Assembly (NCBI GenBank): GCA_963740835.1
Contig: CAVUFH010000006.1
Coordinates: forward strand, 1 to 64,000
Reading direction: 5' to 3'
Length of the DNA stretch: 64,000 nt
Source: CAVUFH01 sp963740835
Lineage (GTDB): Bacteria; Actinomycetota; Acidimicrobiia; IMCC26256; PALSA-610
In this document: positions 20,892-29,501 of the stretch, piece after piece
Layout of the letters: each line of letters starts with the position of its first letter
Numbering within the stretch: the first letter of the stretch is position 1
Program-made: the position numbers and the translations under genes
The notes under the pieces: generated by a model
What the model was told of the DNA's origin: nothing
Databases searched by the model: none
Seen by the model: only the letters and a program-made list of their open reading frames with translations

Positions 20892-20924
20892 CGAGTCGCA
20901 CACTCCAGACTCGGAGTCGACTCG
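20892..20924. repeat. Hairpin in the coaE/AbiEi-like intergenic region
   Basis: In the 228-base divergent gap, outer arms CGAGTCG/CGACTCG enclose a second stem ACTCC/GGAGT. On either side lies an imperfect direct repeat around TGGAGCG(T/C)CCGTCACG (about 20871 and 20944). The repeats flanking a hairpin may mark a regulatory region for one or both divergent genes. No clear -35/-10 pair was found. Confidence 0.35.
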
Positions 20925-21053
20925 TCCGTCGCCCCTCGAGCGTTTGGAGCGCCCGTCACGCGGAAGCCGTGTGTGAACTGCAAACGCGAAAACTGTCTCA
21001 CCCGATTCATAGCGTCTGCGTCGACTTCCCTCCAGATGTACCGAGGGAGGCCT

Positions 21054-22010
21054 GTGAACGCGCATGACCGACACCTCGCGCGACTCGAGCGCGAACAGCA
21101 CGGCTTGGTCGCACTCCATCAGCTCGCGAATGACGACGAGTGGACGCGGTCCCGCGTGGACCATCGCGTGCGGGGTCGACGAGACCGCGTCGCGCGGCAG
21201 GTCTACGCCAACCCGTCGGTTCGCCCGAGCTACCAGCAGCGCGTGCTCGCGACCGTCCTCTCGGCCGGCGATGGCGCTTTCGCGTCGCACGAGACCGCGG
21301 CGAAGCTCTGGGGCCTGCCCCTCCCGCGCCCGGCACTCCTCGAAGTCACCACACCCCTGGACCGCCGCCCGATCCCGCCCGGAACGCGCATGCACCGCAG
21401 TGGGCTGATCCTTCCCGAAGACGTCCGGAGCGTGGACCAGATCCCGGTCTCGAGCGTCGAACTGACAATTGCGAGCATGTCGTCCCGGTTCGGCGTCGTC
21501 GTGCTGGGCCGGATGGCAGACGACGCGGTTCGGCGGCGGATCATGACCCTCGACGCGTTGGCGGAAATCGTCGAACGACTCCGCCCGGCACCGGGAAGGA
21601 GCACGCGGAAGATGCGTGAGGTCCTCGCGCGACGCCTGCCCGGCGTCGAAGATCGCGAAAGCGATCTCGAAGACTTCCTCCTCGCATCGATCCTGCGGTT
21701 CCGATTGCCGATGCCGATCGCGCAACACGAGGTTCTGTACGAGGGACAGCTACGCCGGATCGACCTCTGCTATCCCGACGATTGGCTCGCGCTGGAGGCA
21801 AAGGGCTTCCGCTGGTACCGCTTGCGATCGGTGTGGGATCGCGACGCGCTTCGCGGCAACGAACTCCAGCTCGCGCACTTCCGAGTGCTCAGCTTCACGT
21901 CCGCGTTCACCGACTGGCAGATCGCGACCCAGGTCGCCGAAGCACTCGGCCTCCCGCGGCCCGCATGGCAGCAACCGCACACATTTGCTGACTGGTCCCG
22001 CCGGCGCTGA
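21054..22010 (+). CDS. AbiEi-like / DUF559-type protein
   Basis: A 318-residue protein of a type common in Actinomycetota: an N-terminal winged-helix-like region similar to AbiEi antitoxins (LARLEREQHGLVALHQL; YQQRVLATVLSAG; AASHETAAKLWGLPLP-like region) and a C-terminal DUF559/Vsr-like endonuclease-type fold (RRIDLCYPDDWLALEAKGF). GTG 21054 follows GGGAGG closely; ATG 21036 in frame is an alternative. No AbiEii-like nucleotidyltransferase toxin is adjacent, so it is an orphan and may not be part of a toxin-antitoxin pair. The exact role is unknown. Confidence 0.7.
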   Translation: MNAHDRHLARLEREQHGLVALHQLANDDEWTRSRVDHRVRGRRDRVARQVYANPSVRPSYQQRVLATVLSAGDGAFASHETAAKLWGLPLPRPALLEVTTPLDRRPIPPGTRMHRSGLILPEDVRSVDQIPVSSVELTIASMSSRFGVVVLGRMADDAVRRRIMTLDALAEIVERLRPAPGRSTRKMREVLARRLPGVEDRESDLEDFLLASILRFRLPMPIAQHEVLYEGQLRRIDLCYPDDWLALEAKGFRWYRLRSVWDRDALRGNELQLAHFRVLSFTSAFTDWQIATQVAEALGLPRPAWQQPHTFADWSRRR

Positions 22011-22100
22011 GCCGCCCAAGCAGCGATACCGGTCGCCGAACCCTTTGCGCGGCTGCGCGTTTGGAGCCGCAGACGCGTTCGCGCGCGCGTGCGCTTCAAA

Positions 22101-22140
22101 CGCACCCCCGCGCGGGTGCGCCCGCTCACGGTGGAGCGGG
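22101..22140. terminator. Twin hairpins between convergent genes
   Basis: Two back-to-back perfect 7-bp stems with 6-base loops: CGCACCC/GGGTGCG (22101-22120) and CCCGCTC/GAGCGGG (22121-22140). They sit between the convergent AbiEi-like gene and rpsA, the expected place for a bidirectional terminator. No T-run is present, as is often so in this kind of GC-rich genome. Confidence 0.5.
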
Positions 22141-22172
22141 CGACCTCAGTAGTTCTGCTTGCGCGTACGAAG

Positions 22173-23681
22173 TCAGGCGGTGGGGTCTTCGGGGGCTTCC
22201 GCCGCCGGGGGCTCCGGTGCCGCTTCCGCTTCTGCGGCCGCGGGGGCCGGTTCGCCGGTGTCGTCGGGCGCGGCCGCGGCCGTACCTTCGCCCGCCGGCG
22301 ACGCAGCACCCTCGGCTGCGACACCTTCCGCACCCTCTTCGCCTTCTCCCTGCGCGGCGACGTAGTCGGGGCCGATGTAGTTGCCCTGGTCGTCGTAGGC
22401 GTGCTCGCCGTAGAACTCGCGGTACTCGGCCGCGACCTCGCCGCCTTCGGCCGCCTGCTTGATCGACAGCGAGATGCGCCGGCGTTCGAGGTCGATGTCG
22501 ATAATCTTCACCCACAGCTCCTCGCCGGGGGTGACGACCTGCTCGGGCGCCTCGACGTGGTGCGCGGCCATCTCGGAGATGTGCACCAGTCCTTCGATGC
22601 CTTCACCGACCTGTACGAACGCACCGAACGGCACGAGCTTGGTGACCCGGCCGTACACGAGCTCCCCGACCTGGTGGCCGTTCGCGAACTCCTGCCACGG
22701 ATCCTGCTGCGTCGCCTTCAACGACAGCGAGATGCGCTCACGCGACAGGTCGACGTCCAGCACCTGCACCGTGACCTCGTCGCCGACCTGCACGACCGAC
22801 GACGGGTGGTCGACGTGCTTCCACGACAGCTCGGACACATGCACGAGACCGTCCATGCCGCCGAGGTCGACGAACGCGCCGAAGTTGACGACCGACGACA
22901 CGACACCCTGCCGGATCTCGCCCGGCTTCAGGTTCGTGAGGAATTCGTCCCGCTGCTCGCGCTGCGTCTCTTCGAGGTACGCGCGCCGCGACAGCACGAC
23001 GTTGTTGCGATTCTTGTCGAGCTCGATGATCTTGCACTCGAGCACGCGGCCGATGAACGGGTGCAGATCGCGGACCCGGCGCAGGTCGACGAGCGACGCG
23101 GGCAAGAAGCCGCGCAAGCCGATGTCGATGATGAGACCACCCTTGACGACCTCGATGACGGGACCGCTGACGACGCCGTCGGCTTCCTTCTTCGCCTCGA
23201 TGTCGCCCCACGCGCGCTCGTACTGCGCACGCTTCTTCGAGAGGATGAGCCGGCCGTCCTTGTCCTCTTTGGTGAGGACGAGTGCTTCGAGGCGTTCGCC
23301 GAGCGACACGACCTCGTGCGGGTCGACGTCGTTGCGGATCGACAGCTCCTTCGAGGGGATGACGCCCTCGGACTTGTAGCCGATGTCGAGCAACACCTCG
23401 TCCGAGTCGATCTTGACGACTTCGCCGGTCACGATGTCGCCGTCGTCGAACGCGACGATGGTCGCATCGATCGCGTCCTCGAAGGACATGCCGCCGAGGT
23501 CGTCGTCGACGACCTGGGTTTCGAATTCTTCGTCGACCGCGCCCTCGTCGCCGGCTTCCGCGTCGGGTGCTTGCGCCTCCGTGCCCGGAGCTTGGGCCTC
23601 CGTTGCCGGGGCCTGATCTTCAGAGGGGGGTGCCTCCACTACGGAGGTCGCTGCGGTCGTATCCGTCTGCTGGTCCAACAC
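22173..23681 (-). CDS. rpsA: 30S ribosomal protein S1
   Basis: mRNA-binding ribosomal protein, 502 residues. Four S1 RNA-binding repeats are visible (beginning near GDIVTGEVVKI, GPVIEVVKGGLIID, IRQGVVSSVVNFGAFVD and VYGRVTKLVPFGAFVQ), as usual in Actinomycetota. The N-terminus is a degenerate EAQAP-type acidic tail and the C-terminus a long alanine/glutamate/proline tail, both probably disordered. A hairpin and a possible promoter lie upstream. Confidence 0.95.
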   Translation of the reverse strand: MLDQQTDTTAATSVVEAPPSEDQAPATEAQAPGTEAQAPDAEAGDEGAVDEEFETQVVDDDLGGMSFEDAIDATIVAFDDGDIVTGEVVKIDSDEVLLDIGYKSEGVIPSKELSIRNDVDPHEVVSLGERLEALVLTKEDKDGRLILSKKRAQYERAWGDIEAKKEADGVVSGPVIEVVKGGLIIDIGLRGFLPASLVDLRRVRDLHPFIGRVLECKIIELDKNRNNVVLSRRAYLEETQREQRDEFLTNLKPGEIRQGVVSSVVNFGAFVDLGGMDGLVHVSELSWKHVDHPSSVVQVGDEVTVQVLDVDLSRERISLSLKATQQDPWQEFANGHQVGELVYGRVTKLVPFGAFVQVGEGIEGLVHISEMAAHHVEAPEQVVTPGEELWVKIIDIDLERRRISLSIKQAAEGGEVAAEYREFYGEHAYDDQGNYIGPDYVAAQGEGEEGAEGVAAEGAASPAGEGTAAAAPDDTGEPAPAAAEAEAAPEPPAAEAPEDPTA

Positions 23682-23762
23682 TTCGTTCCTTATCGTGGGT
23701 ACCGTCGGCGGGCGGGCTGGTTGCCCGGGTGTTCAAGGAATGGGTAGCTCGGCAGGCGCGCC

Positions 23763-23821
23763 AACGGGCCGCTTCGACGAAGCAGCCCGTTCAGGGTACA
23801 GAACGCCGACCGGTCGCGAAA
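23763..23821 (-). promoter_or_regulatory. Possible rpsA promoter with overlapping hairpin
   Basis: On the minus strand TTTCGC (23816-23821) and TACCCT (23793-23798) are spaced by 17 bases. Directly downstream, 23763-23791 can form AACGGGC/GCCCGTT plus an inner GCTTC/GAAGC stem with one mismatched pair between them. The hairpin could be the terminator of the polA-methyltransferase transcript, an operator over the start point, or part of the rpsA leader. The -35 match is weak. Confidence 0.4.
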
Positions 23822-23859
23822 GCCTCGGGCCCGCGTGCTCCCCGCGACGTCGCCCGAGC

Positions 23860-24640
23860 TCAGTGCCGGCGCGCGAGGAGCAGGAACTCGGGCAGATCGA
23901 TCGACGGCGGATTCGCGCCGTAACGCCCGGGTGTCACACCGTGTACCGCGACCGTGCGGCAGACCGGCCGCGGCTGCGAGCAGTTCGAGCTCGCGCGGCG
24001 TGAAGCAGGTGGTCCAGAGGTCGAACTCGCGCTCGGCGCCGGCAGCGTTCCGGAGGTGCGCCCGCTCGTGGTTCACGCCGTGCGCCGCGTCGAAGGTGTC
24101 ACCCGCCTCCATGTGGCGCAGCGCGAAATAGGCGTTGAACGCGCTCACCGCCAGGCGGCCACCAGAGCGCAGCGCGCGGGCGAACCGGGTCAGGACCGCG
24201 CCTTCGTCGGCGCCGCCGCCGAGCAGACCGAATCCGCCCTGGCACAGGCAGATCACCGCGTCGAACTCGTCGTCAAACGCCAACTCGCGCAGATCGCCGA
24301 TCTCGAAGCGCACGCGGTCTGCCACGCCGAGCGACTCGGCGGCGGCGCGGGCCAAGCCGACGAACTCGGGCGAGAGGTCGATGCCGACGACCGTGATCCC
24401 CCGTCGCGCGAGTGCGAGCGCATGGCGACCCGGTCCGCAGCCGGCGTCGAGGACGCGGCTCTCGCCGTCGAGGCCGAACGCGTCGACGAGGAAGTCGACC
24501 TCCTGCTCGGTGCCGGTTGTGAACGCCTGCACCCGCGTCGTGTTCGGTGCCCAGTACGCGTCCCCGAGGAACGCGGCGATGTCGTTGAACCACGGTCCTG
24601 ACGGTGGGAACCACGGTCCTGACGGTGGGCTCGTCGCCAC
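23860..24640 (-). CDS. Class I SAM-dependent methyltransferase, frameshifted near its C-terminus
   Basis: Predicted methyltransferase of about 259 residues once corrected. It starts GTG 24640, five bases after the polA stop. Motif I is VLDAGCGPGRHALALARRG, followed by VVGIDLSPEF, IGDLRELAF and FDAVICLCQGGFGLLG. The open frame continues past 23860 to 23690, but that tail has no conservation and would overrun the rpsA upstream region. Dropping one base at about 23957-23961 gives a natural ending, GVTPGRYGANPPSIDLPEF then LLLARRH, stopping at 23860. The N-terminus repeats PPSGPWF twice through a 21-bp tandem duplication. Substrate unknown. Confidence 0.75.
24588..24629. repeat. 21-bp perfect tandem duplication inside a methyltransferase gene
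   Basis: Two exact adjacent copies (24588-24608 and 24609-24629) lie in the first codons of the methyltransferase gene and keep its frame, repeating the heptapeptide PPSGPWF. It looks like a recent slippage or duplication event. Confidence 0.85.
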
Positions 24641-24645
24641 TCGCG

Positions 24646-27294
24646 CTACTTCGTGTCGGCCCAGGTGGTGCCGAACCCGATGTCGACGACGAGCGGCACC
24701 CGCAGCTGGGTGACGTTCTCCATCACCGACACGACGACGGGCTCCACCCTCTCGCGCTCGGTCAGTGGGACCTCGAGCACGAGCTCGTCGTGGACGGTGA
24801 GGATCATGCGGCTCGCGAATCCGCCCGCGGTGAGCGCCCGGTCCAGGTCGATCATCGCGAGCTTGAAGATGTCGGCGGCCGAGCCCTGAACCGGCGCGTT
24901 CTGCGCCATACGTTCGCCCATCTGCCGGATGCGGAAGTTGTCGGAGGACAGCTCGGGGAGCTGCCGTCGCCGGCCGAAGATCGTCGTGGTGTACCCGCGC
25001 GACTTCGCCTCGCGCACCGTCTCCTTCATGTAGCCGGCGACGTTCGGGAACGCGGCGAAGTACGCGTCGAGGATCTCGCGGGCCTGATCCGTGGGGATGT
25101 CGAGGCGCTGGCCGAGTCCATAGGCCTCCATGCCGTACGCGAGGCCGTAGTTGACGACCTTCGCGAAACGGCGGTGGAACGCGTCCACCTTCTCCTCGGG
25201 GACGTCGAACACCCGAGCCGCGGTGGTGGTGTGGATGTCGGAGCCGCGTTCGAACGCTTCGATCAATCCCGGGTCGTCGGCCACGTGCGCGAGCACCCGC
25301 AGCTCGATCTGCGAGTAGTCGGCCGTCAGCAACGCGTTGCCCTCGTCGGCGATGAACGCCCGCCGCAGCTCACGCCCTTCGGACGTGCGCACCGGGATGT
25401 TCTGGAGGTTCGGCGCCTCACTCGAAATGCGGCCGGTCGTGGTCGCGAGCTGGTTGAAGGTCGCGTGGATGCGGCCGTCTTCGCGCACCAGCGGCGGGAG
25501 CGCGTCGGCGTAGGTGCTGCGCAGCTTCTCGGCCTCCCGGTAGCGCAGCAGCGACTCGACGATCGGGTGCTCCTCTGCCATCTTCTGCAGGGAATCGGCA
25601 TCTGTGGACGGGCCGGTCTTGGTGCGCTTCACCGGGTTGAGGCCCAGCTTCTCGAAGAGGATTCGCCGCAGCTGCGGGGTGGAGTTGACGTTGAATGTCT
25701 CTCCCGCCTGCGCGTGGATCTCCGCCTCCGCCTGGCGGCACTGGTCACCCAGCTCCTTGCCGAGCTGGTTGAGGAAGTCGACGTCGATGCGGACGCCGGC
25801 CTGCTCCATCTTCGCCAGCACCGGGATGAGCGGCAGCTCGAACCGCTCGTAGAGATCGACCAGCTCGCGCGCGTTCAGCGCTTCTTCGAGCGTCTCGACG
25901 AGGCGCAACACGATCGCGGCGCGGCGGCCGGTCTCGTTGACGCCGGCGTCGCCATCGAGGTCGAGCGTGCCTTCGACATGGTCGGGCGATTGCAGCTCGA
26001 TCTGGAGGTAGCGCAGGGCGAGGTCCTCGAGCGCGTACTTCCCTTCGCCCGGATCGAGGAGGTACGCCATGAGCGCGGTGTCGTGCTGCAGCGTCGGCAG
26101 CTCGGAGTCGAGGCCGTGCATCAACTCCTTGGCGCGGTGCACGACGAGCGGCGGGAATTCGCCACTGATGAGCGCGCCGAGCGCCTTCTCGGCCGCGCCC
26201 TTCGCGAGCAGATCGGCGTCGATGTACGTGACGTTGTCGGCGGTCGCCACACCGAGCCCGACGAGTGCGGTGCGGCCAGGAGCGCCGGCCCAACGCGGCT
26301 CGATCGCGACGCGCGCCTGCTCGGCCGCGCGCAGCAGCACCGTTTCGGCCGCATCGGCGTCGCGCGCACTGAAGACTTCGACCTCCAACACCTCGGCCTC
26401 GGGCGCTTCGGCGACTTCACCGATCGCATCGAGCAGCCGCGGCAACAACGTACGGAATTCGAGCTGGTTGAACAGCACCCGCACTTTCTCACCGTCGAAC
26501 TGGCCCTGGCGGAGCTCGTCGACCTCGACCCCGCAGTCGACGTCGAGGGTGAGGCGCGACATCTCGCGGTTCTTGAACACCCGATCGCGGAACTCGCCGA
26601 GGTTCGTCTTCTGGCGCGGCGGCAGCTCGTCGAGGTGCTCGAACACGCCTTCGAGGTCGTGGTAGGTCGTGATCAGCTTGGCCGCGGTCTTCTCGCCGAT
26701 ACCGGGCACACCAGGGAGGTTGTCGCTCGTGTCGCCGCGCAGCGCGGCATAGTCGGTGTACTGCGCAGGGGTGACGCCGAGGTAGCGCTCGGCGATGCCG
26801 GCTTCGTCGTAGAGCGCGTAGTCGGACACGCCGCGCTTGTTGTAGAGCACCTTGACGTGCGGGTCGTGCACGAGCTGGAACGAGTCCCGGTCGCCCGTGA
26901 CGACGACGACGTCGACGCCATGCTCGGCCGCGCGCGTCGCGAGGGTCGCGATCACGTCGTCGGCCTCGACGCCCGACACCTGGAGCTGCTGGATCTCGAG
27001 CGTCTCGAGCACCTCGTGGATCAGCGGCAGCTGCGACGCGAAGAGGTCCGGGGTCTCCTTGCGTCCCGCTTTGTAGTCGGCGTCGAGCTCGTAGCGGTAC
27101 GTGCTGCCGCCGGGCGCGTCGAACGCGACCGCGATGTAGTCGGGCTTCTCGTCGGTGAGCACCTTCGTGAGCATCGACGTGAACCCGTAGACCGCGTTCG
27201 TCACGGTGCCGCTCTTGGTCGCGAGGTCGGTCGGGAGCGCGAAGAACGCCCGGTACGCGAGCGAGTGGCCGTCAAGCAGGAGGAGCTTCGCCAT
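24646..27294 (-). CDS. polA: DNA polymerase I
   Basis: Repair and Okazaki-fragment polymerase, 882 residues from ATG 27294 (another ATG lies three codons upstream). The N-terminal 5'-3' exonuclease shows LLLLDGHSLAYRAFFALP and VVVVTGDRDSFQLV. The middle domain (about 320-500) is 3'-5' exonuclease-like but I cannot see the acidic DxE proofreading residues at its start, as in many actinobacterial PolA. The polymerase domain has TADYSQIELRVLAH, the O-helix region RRFAKVVNYGLAYGM and the catalytic TVHDELVLEV. It follows the ANTAR regulator by 65 bases. Confidence 0.96.
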   Translation of the reverse strand: MAKLLLLDGHSLAYRAFFALPTDLATKSGTVTNAVYGFTSMLTKVLTDEKPDYIAVAFDAPGGSTYRYELDADYKAGRKETPDLFASQLPLIHEVLETLEIQQLQVSGVEADDVIATLATRAAEHGVDVVVVTGDRDSFQLVHDPHVKVLYNKRGVSDYALYDEAGIAERYLGVTPAQYTDYAALRGDTSDNLPGVPGIGEKTAAKLITTYHDLEGVFEHLDELPPRQKTNLGEFRDRVFKNREMSRLTLDVDCGVEVDELRQGQFDGEKVRVLFNQLEFRTLLPRLLDAIGEVAEAPEAEVLEVEVFSARDADAAETVLLRAAEQARVAIEPRWAGAPGRTALVGLGVATADNVTYIDADLLAKGAAEKALGALISGEFPPLVVHRAKELMHGLDSELPTLQHDTALMAYLLDPGEGKYALEDLALRYLQIELQSPDHVEGTLDLDGDAGVNETGRRAAIVLRLVETLEEALNARELVDLYERFELPLIPVLAKMEQAGVRIDVDFLNQLGKELGDQCRQAEAEIHAQAGETFNVNSTPQLRRILFEKLGLNPVKRTKTGPSTDADSLQKMAEEHPIVESLLRYREAEKLRSTYADALPPLVREDGRIHATFNQLATTTGRISSEAPNLQNIPVRTSEGRELRRAFIADEGNALLTADYSQIELRVLAHVADDPGLIEAFERGSDIHTTTAARVFDVPEEKVDAFHRRFAKVVNYGLAYGMEAYGLGQRLDIPTDQAREILDAYFAAFPNVAGYMKETVREAKSRGYTTTIFGRRRQLPELSSDNFRIRQMGERMAQNAPVQGSAADIFKLAMIDLDRALTAGGFASRMILTVHDELVLEVPLTERERVEPVVVSVMENVTQLRVPLVVDIGFGTTWADTK

Positions 27295-27359
27295 CGACGG
27301 CATGGTACGTGCCGCCGACGACAGCAACCGTCCTGGTTCCCTGCGCTCGGGCCGTCCGC

Positions 27360-27941
27360 TCAGGGGGTGAGCTGACCCTCCATGACCTCCCGCGCGATCT
27401 CGTGGATCTTCTTGCGGGAGTCCATGGCCGACTTCTGCAGGAAGCGCCACGACGCGGCTTCGCTCATGCCGTGCTCGTCCATCAGCCGGCCCTTCGCCCG
27501 GTCGATGAGCTTGCGGGCCTCGAGCCGTTCGGCCAGGTTCGCGTTCTCGTTCTCGAGCGCCACGATCTGCTCGAACCGCCCGAGCGACATCTCGATCGCG
27601 GGGATCAGGTCGCTCTTCTGGAACGGCTTCACGAGATAGGCCAACGCGCCGGCGTCCCGCGCCTGCTCGACGAGGTCGTGCTGCGAGAACGCGGTGAGGA
27701 TGAGCACCGCGCACAGCTTCTCGCCGGCGATCGTCCGCGCCGCGGTGAGGCCGTCCATCCCCGGCATCTTGATGTCGAGGATGGCGAGATCCGGCTTCGT
27801 GTCGCGTACGAGATCGATGGCGTGGTCGCCCCGGCCGGTCTCGCCGACGACTTCGTAACCCTCTTCTTCGAGGATCTCTTTGACGTCGAGCCGGATGATC
27901 GCTTCGTCCTCGGCCAGCACGACCCGAACGGGTGAAGTCAC
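27360..27941 (-). CDS. ANTAR-domain response regulator
   Basis: Two-domain regulator of 193 residues. The receiver domain (1-120) has acidic pair ED at 11-12, phospho-acceptor Asp56 in AILDIKMPG and the lysine in YLVKPFQ. The C-terminal ANTAR RNA-binding domain (about 135-190) reads RKLIDRAKGRLMDEHGMSE and ends with KIHEIAREV. Such proteins act as antiterminators by binding paired hexaloop hairpins in RNA. It starts GTG 27941, overlapping by four bases the stop of a small coiled-coil gene. No histidine kinase is nearby. polA follows on the same strand. Confidence 0.92.
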   Translation of the reverse strand: MTSPVRVVLAEDEAIIRLDVKEILEEEGYEVVGETGRGDHAIDLVRDTKPDLAILDIKMPGMDGLTAARTIAGEKLCAVLILTAFSQHDLVEQARDAGALAYLVKPFQKSDLIPAIEMSLGRFEQIVALENENANLAERLEARKLIDRAKGRLMDEHGMSEAASWRFLQKSAMDSRKKIHEIAREVMEGQLTP

Positions 27942-28231
27942 GCCAACGTCTCCGCCATGCGGTCGAGCAAGTTGTCCTGCTCCTGCTCGAGCTCGGCGAT
28001 CGACCGGCGGAGCGCGTCGCGCTGCCGGCCCTGCGCGTCCGCGTGGCGGCGCATCTCGTGCGCTTCGGCATCGGCAAGCGGGGTCTCCGACACCAACGCC
28101 CGGAGCCGGGCGTCCTCGGCTTCCGCGTCGAGGAACGCGCACTGCTCGTCGGCGACGGCCAGTTCGGCGCGCAACCGCTTGAGCCGATCGCTCACGTCGA
28201 TCAGGCGGCGCTGGAGCAGGGTCCGGGACAT
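27938..28231 (-). CDS. Small coiled-coil protein coupled to the ANTAR regulator
   Basis: A 97-residue, highly charged protein that looks almost entirely helical and coiled-coil, with heptad-like leucines (LLQRRLIDVSDRLKRLRAEL; SIAELEQEQDNLLDRMAETL). It has no membrane segment or known domain that I recognise. Its TGA overlaps the GTG of the response regulator, implying stoichiometric or coupled expression, so a partner role to the ANTAR protein is plausible. Real-gene status is supported by the overlap and by ATG 28231 at a sensible position. Function unknown. Confidence 0.65.
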   Translation of the reverse strand: MSRTLLQRRLIDVSDRLKRLRAELAVADEQCAFLDAEAEDARLRALVSETPLADAEAHEMRRHADAQGRQRDALRRSIAELEQEQDNLLDRMAETLA

Positions 28232-28300
28232 GAGGCCGAGAGTCTACGACGACGATATGGGTCTACGACGGAGAACGAGATGTGACAGCGTGTTCCGGCC

Positions 28301-29477
28301 ATGACGCGACCGCACCACGCCATCTTCTCCGCCGAGCACGAGGAGCTGCGCGCGGCCGTCCGCCGGTTCGTCTCGACCGAGGTGCGCCCGTTCGTGGACG
28401 AGTGGGAGGCCGCCGGGCATTTCCCCGATTCGCTCTTTCGCCGGTGCGGCGAGCTCGGCTTCCTCGGGCTCCATTACCCCGCGGCGTGGGGTGGCAGCGA
28501 CGGCGATCTCGCGGCCGGGATCGTGTTCGTCGAGGAGCTCGCGCGCGGGCGCGGGAGCCATCGCGATGGCGATCTCGGTGCAATCCGACATGGCGACACC
28601 GGCGCTCGCACAATTCGGCTCCGACGCGCAGCGCGAGCGTTGGCTCCGACCTGCCATCGCCGGCGAGAAGATCGGCGCGATCGCGATCACCGAGCCCGAT
28701 GCTGGTTCGGACGTCGCCGCGATCCGAACTCGCGCCGAGCGCGACGGCGATGTGTGGCGCGTCAACGGCACGAAGATGTTCATCACCAACGGCACGCGCG
28801 CGCACTTCCTCACGCTCGTTGCGCGCACAGACGAGCCGGGTTCAGGTCACCGCGGCATCAGCCTGTTCATCGTCGACACCTCGCTCCCCGGCGTGTCGAT
28901 CTCACGCAAGCTCGACAAGCTCGGAATGTGGTCCAGCGACACCGCCGAGATCGCGCTCGACGATGTGGCGGTGCCCGCCGACGAGTTGATCGGTGGTGAA
29001 CCGAACCAAGGTTTCGCGCAACTGATGTGGCAGCTCCAGTACGAACGGCTCGCGGGCGCGGCGGCGTGTGTCGGGCATGCGGCGCAGACACTCGAGGACA
29101 CAATCGAATATGCCCGCGGCCGCACGACGTTCGGCCGGCCCCTCACCGAGCACCAGGTCATCGCGCACAGGCTCGCCGACGCCGCGACCGAGCTCGAAGC
29201 CGCGCGCGCGTTGCTCTACTCGACCGCGTGGCGCGTGATGCACGACGAGTACCCGGTCACCGAGATCTCGATGACGAAGAAGTACTGCGCGCAGGTCCAG
29301 AACCGCCTCGTCGATGCGTGCCTCCAAGTGTTCGGAGGCGCGGGCTACCTCGCCGAGACACCGGTGAGCCGCGCGTTCCGTGACGCCCGGTTGCAGCGCA
29401 TCGGAGGCGGCACCGACGAGATCATGAACGAGGTCATCGCCAAGCGCATCCTCGGCACAAGCGTCCCGATCAGCTGA
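28301..29477 (+). CDS. Acyl-CoA dehydrogenase, frameshifted
   Basis: FAD-dependent acyl-CoA dehydrogenase, about 392 residues when corrected. The N-terminal frame (FSAEHEELRAAVRRFVSTEV; LGLHYPAAWGGSDGD) breaks at about 28537-28558 in an alternating GC run. The adjacent frame resumes with AIAMAISVQSDMATPALAQF and continues through AIAITEPDAGSD, the catalytic-end region FGGAGYLAETPVSRAFRDA and IGGGTDEIMNEV. A two-base loss of one CG unit explains it. It is probably a sequence error. Substrate chain length cannot be told. The last 33 conserved bases recur 3.2 kb downstream. Confidence 0.85.
29423..29455 (+). repeat. 33-bp direct repeat, copy 1 (3' end of acyl-CoA dehydrogenase gene)
   Basis: This stretch encodes MNEVIAKRILG at the end of the acyl-CoA dehydrogenase. 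It recurs at 32605-32637 with one mismatch in 33 bases. The two copies bound a 3.2 kb patch with two genes and loose spacing. Confidence 0.9.
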
Positions 29478-29501
29478 AACACCCGCTCACTCGACGACGA
29501 C

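Noticed and set aside
21054..22010. Type IV toxin-antitoxin pair
   Set aside because: Only the AbiEi-like protein is present, and no AbiEii-type toxin lies on either side.
24604..27375. A 923-residue plus-strand frame across polA
   Set aside because: It is the antisense mirror of a well-supported polA on the minus strand, with low-complexity valine/arginine-rich content.
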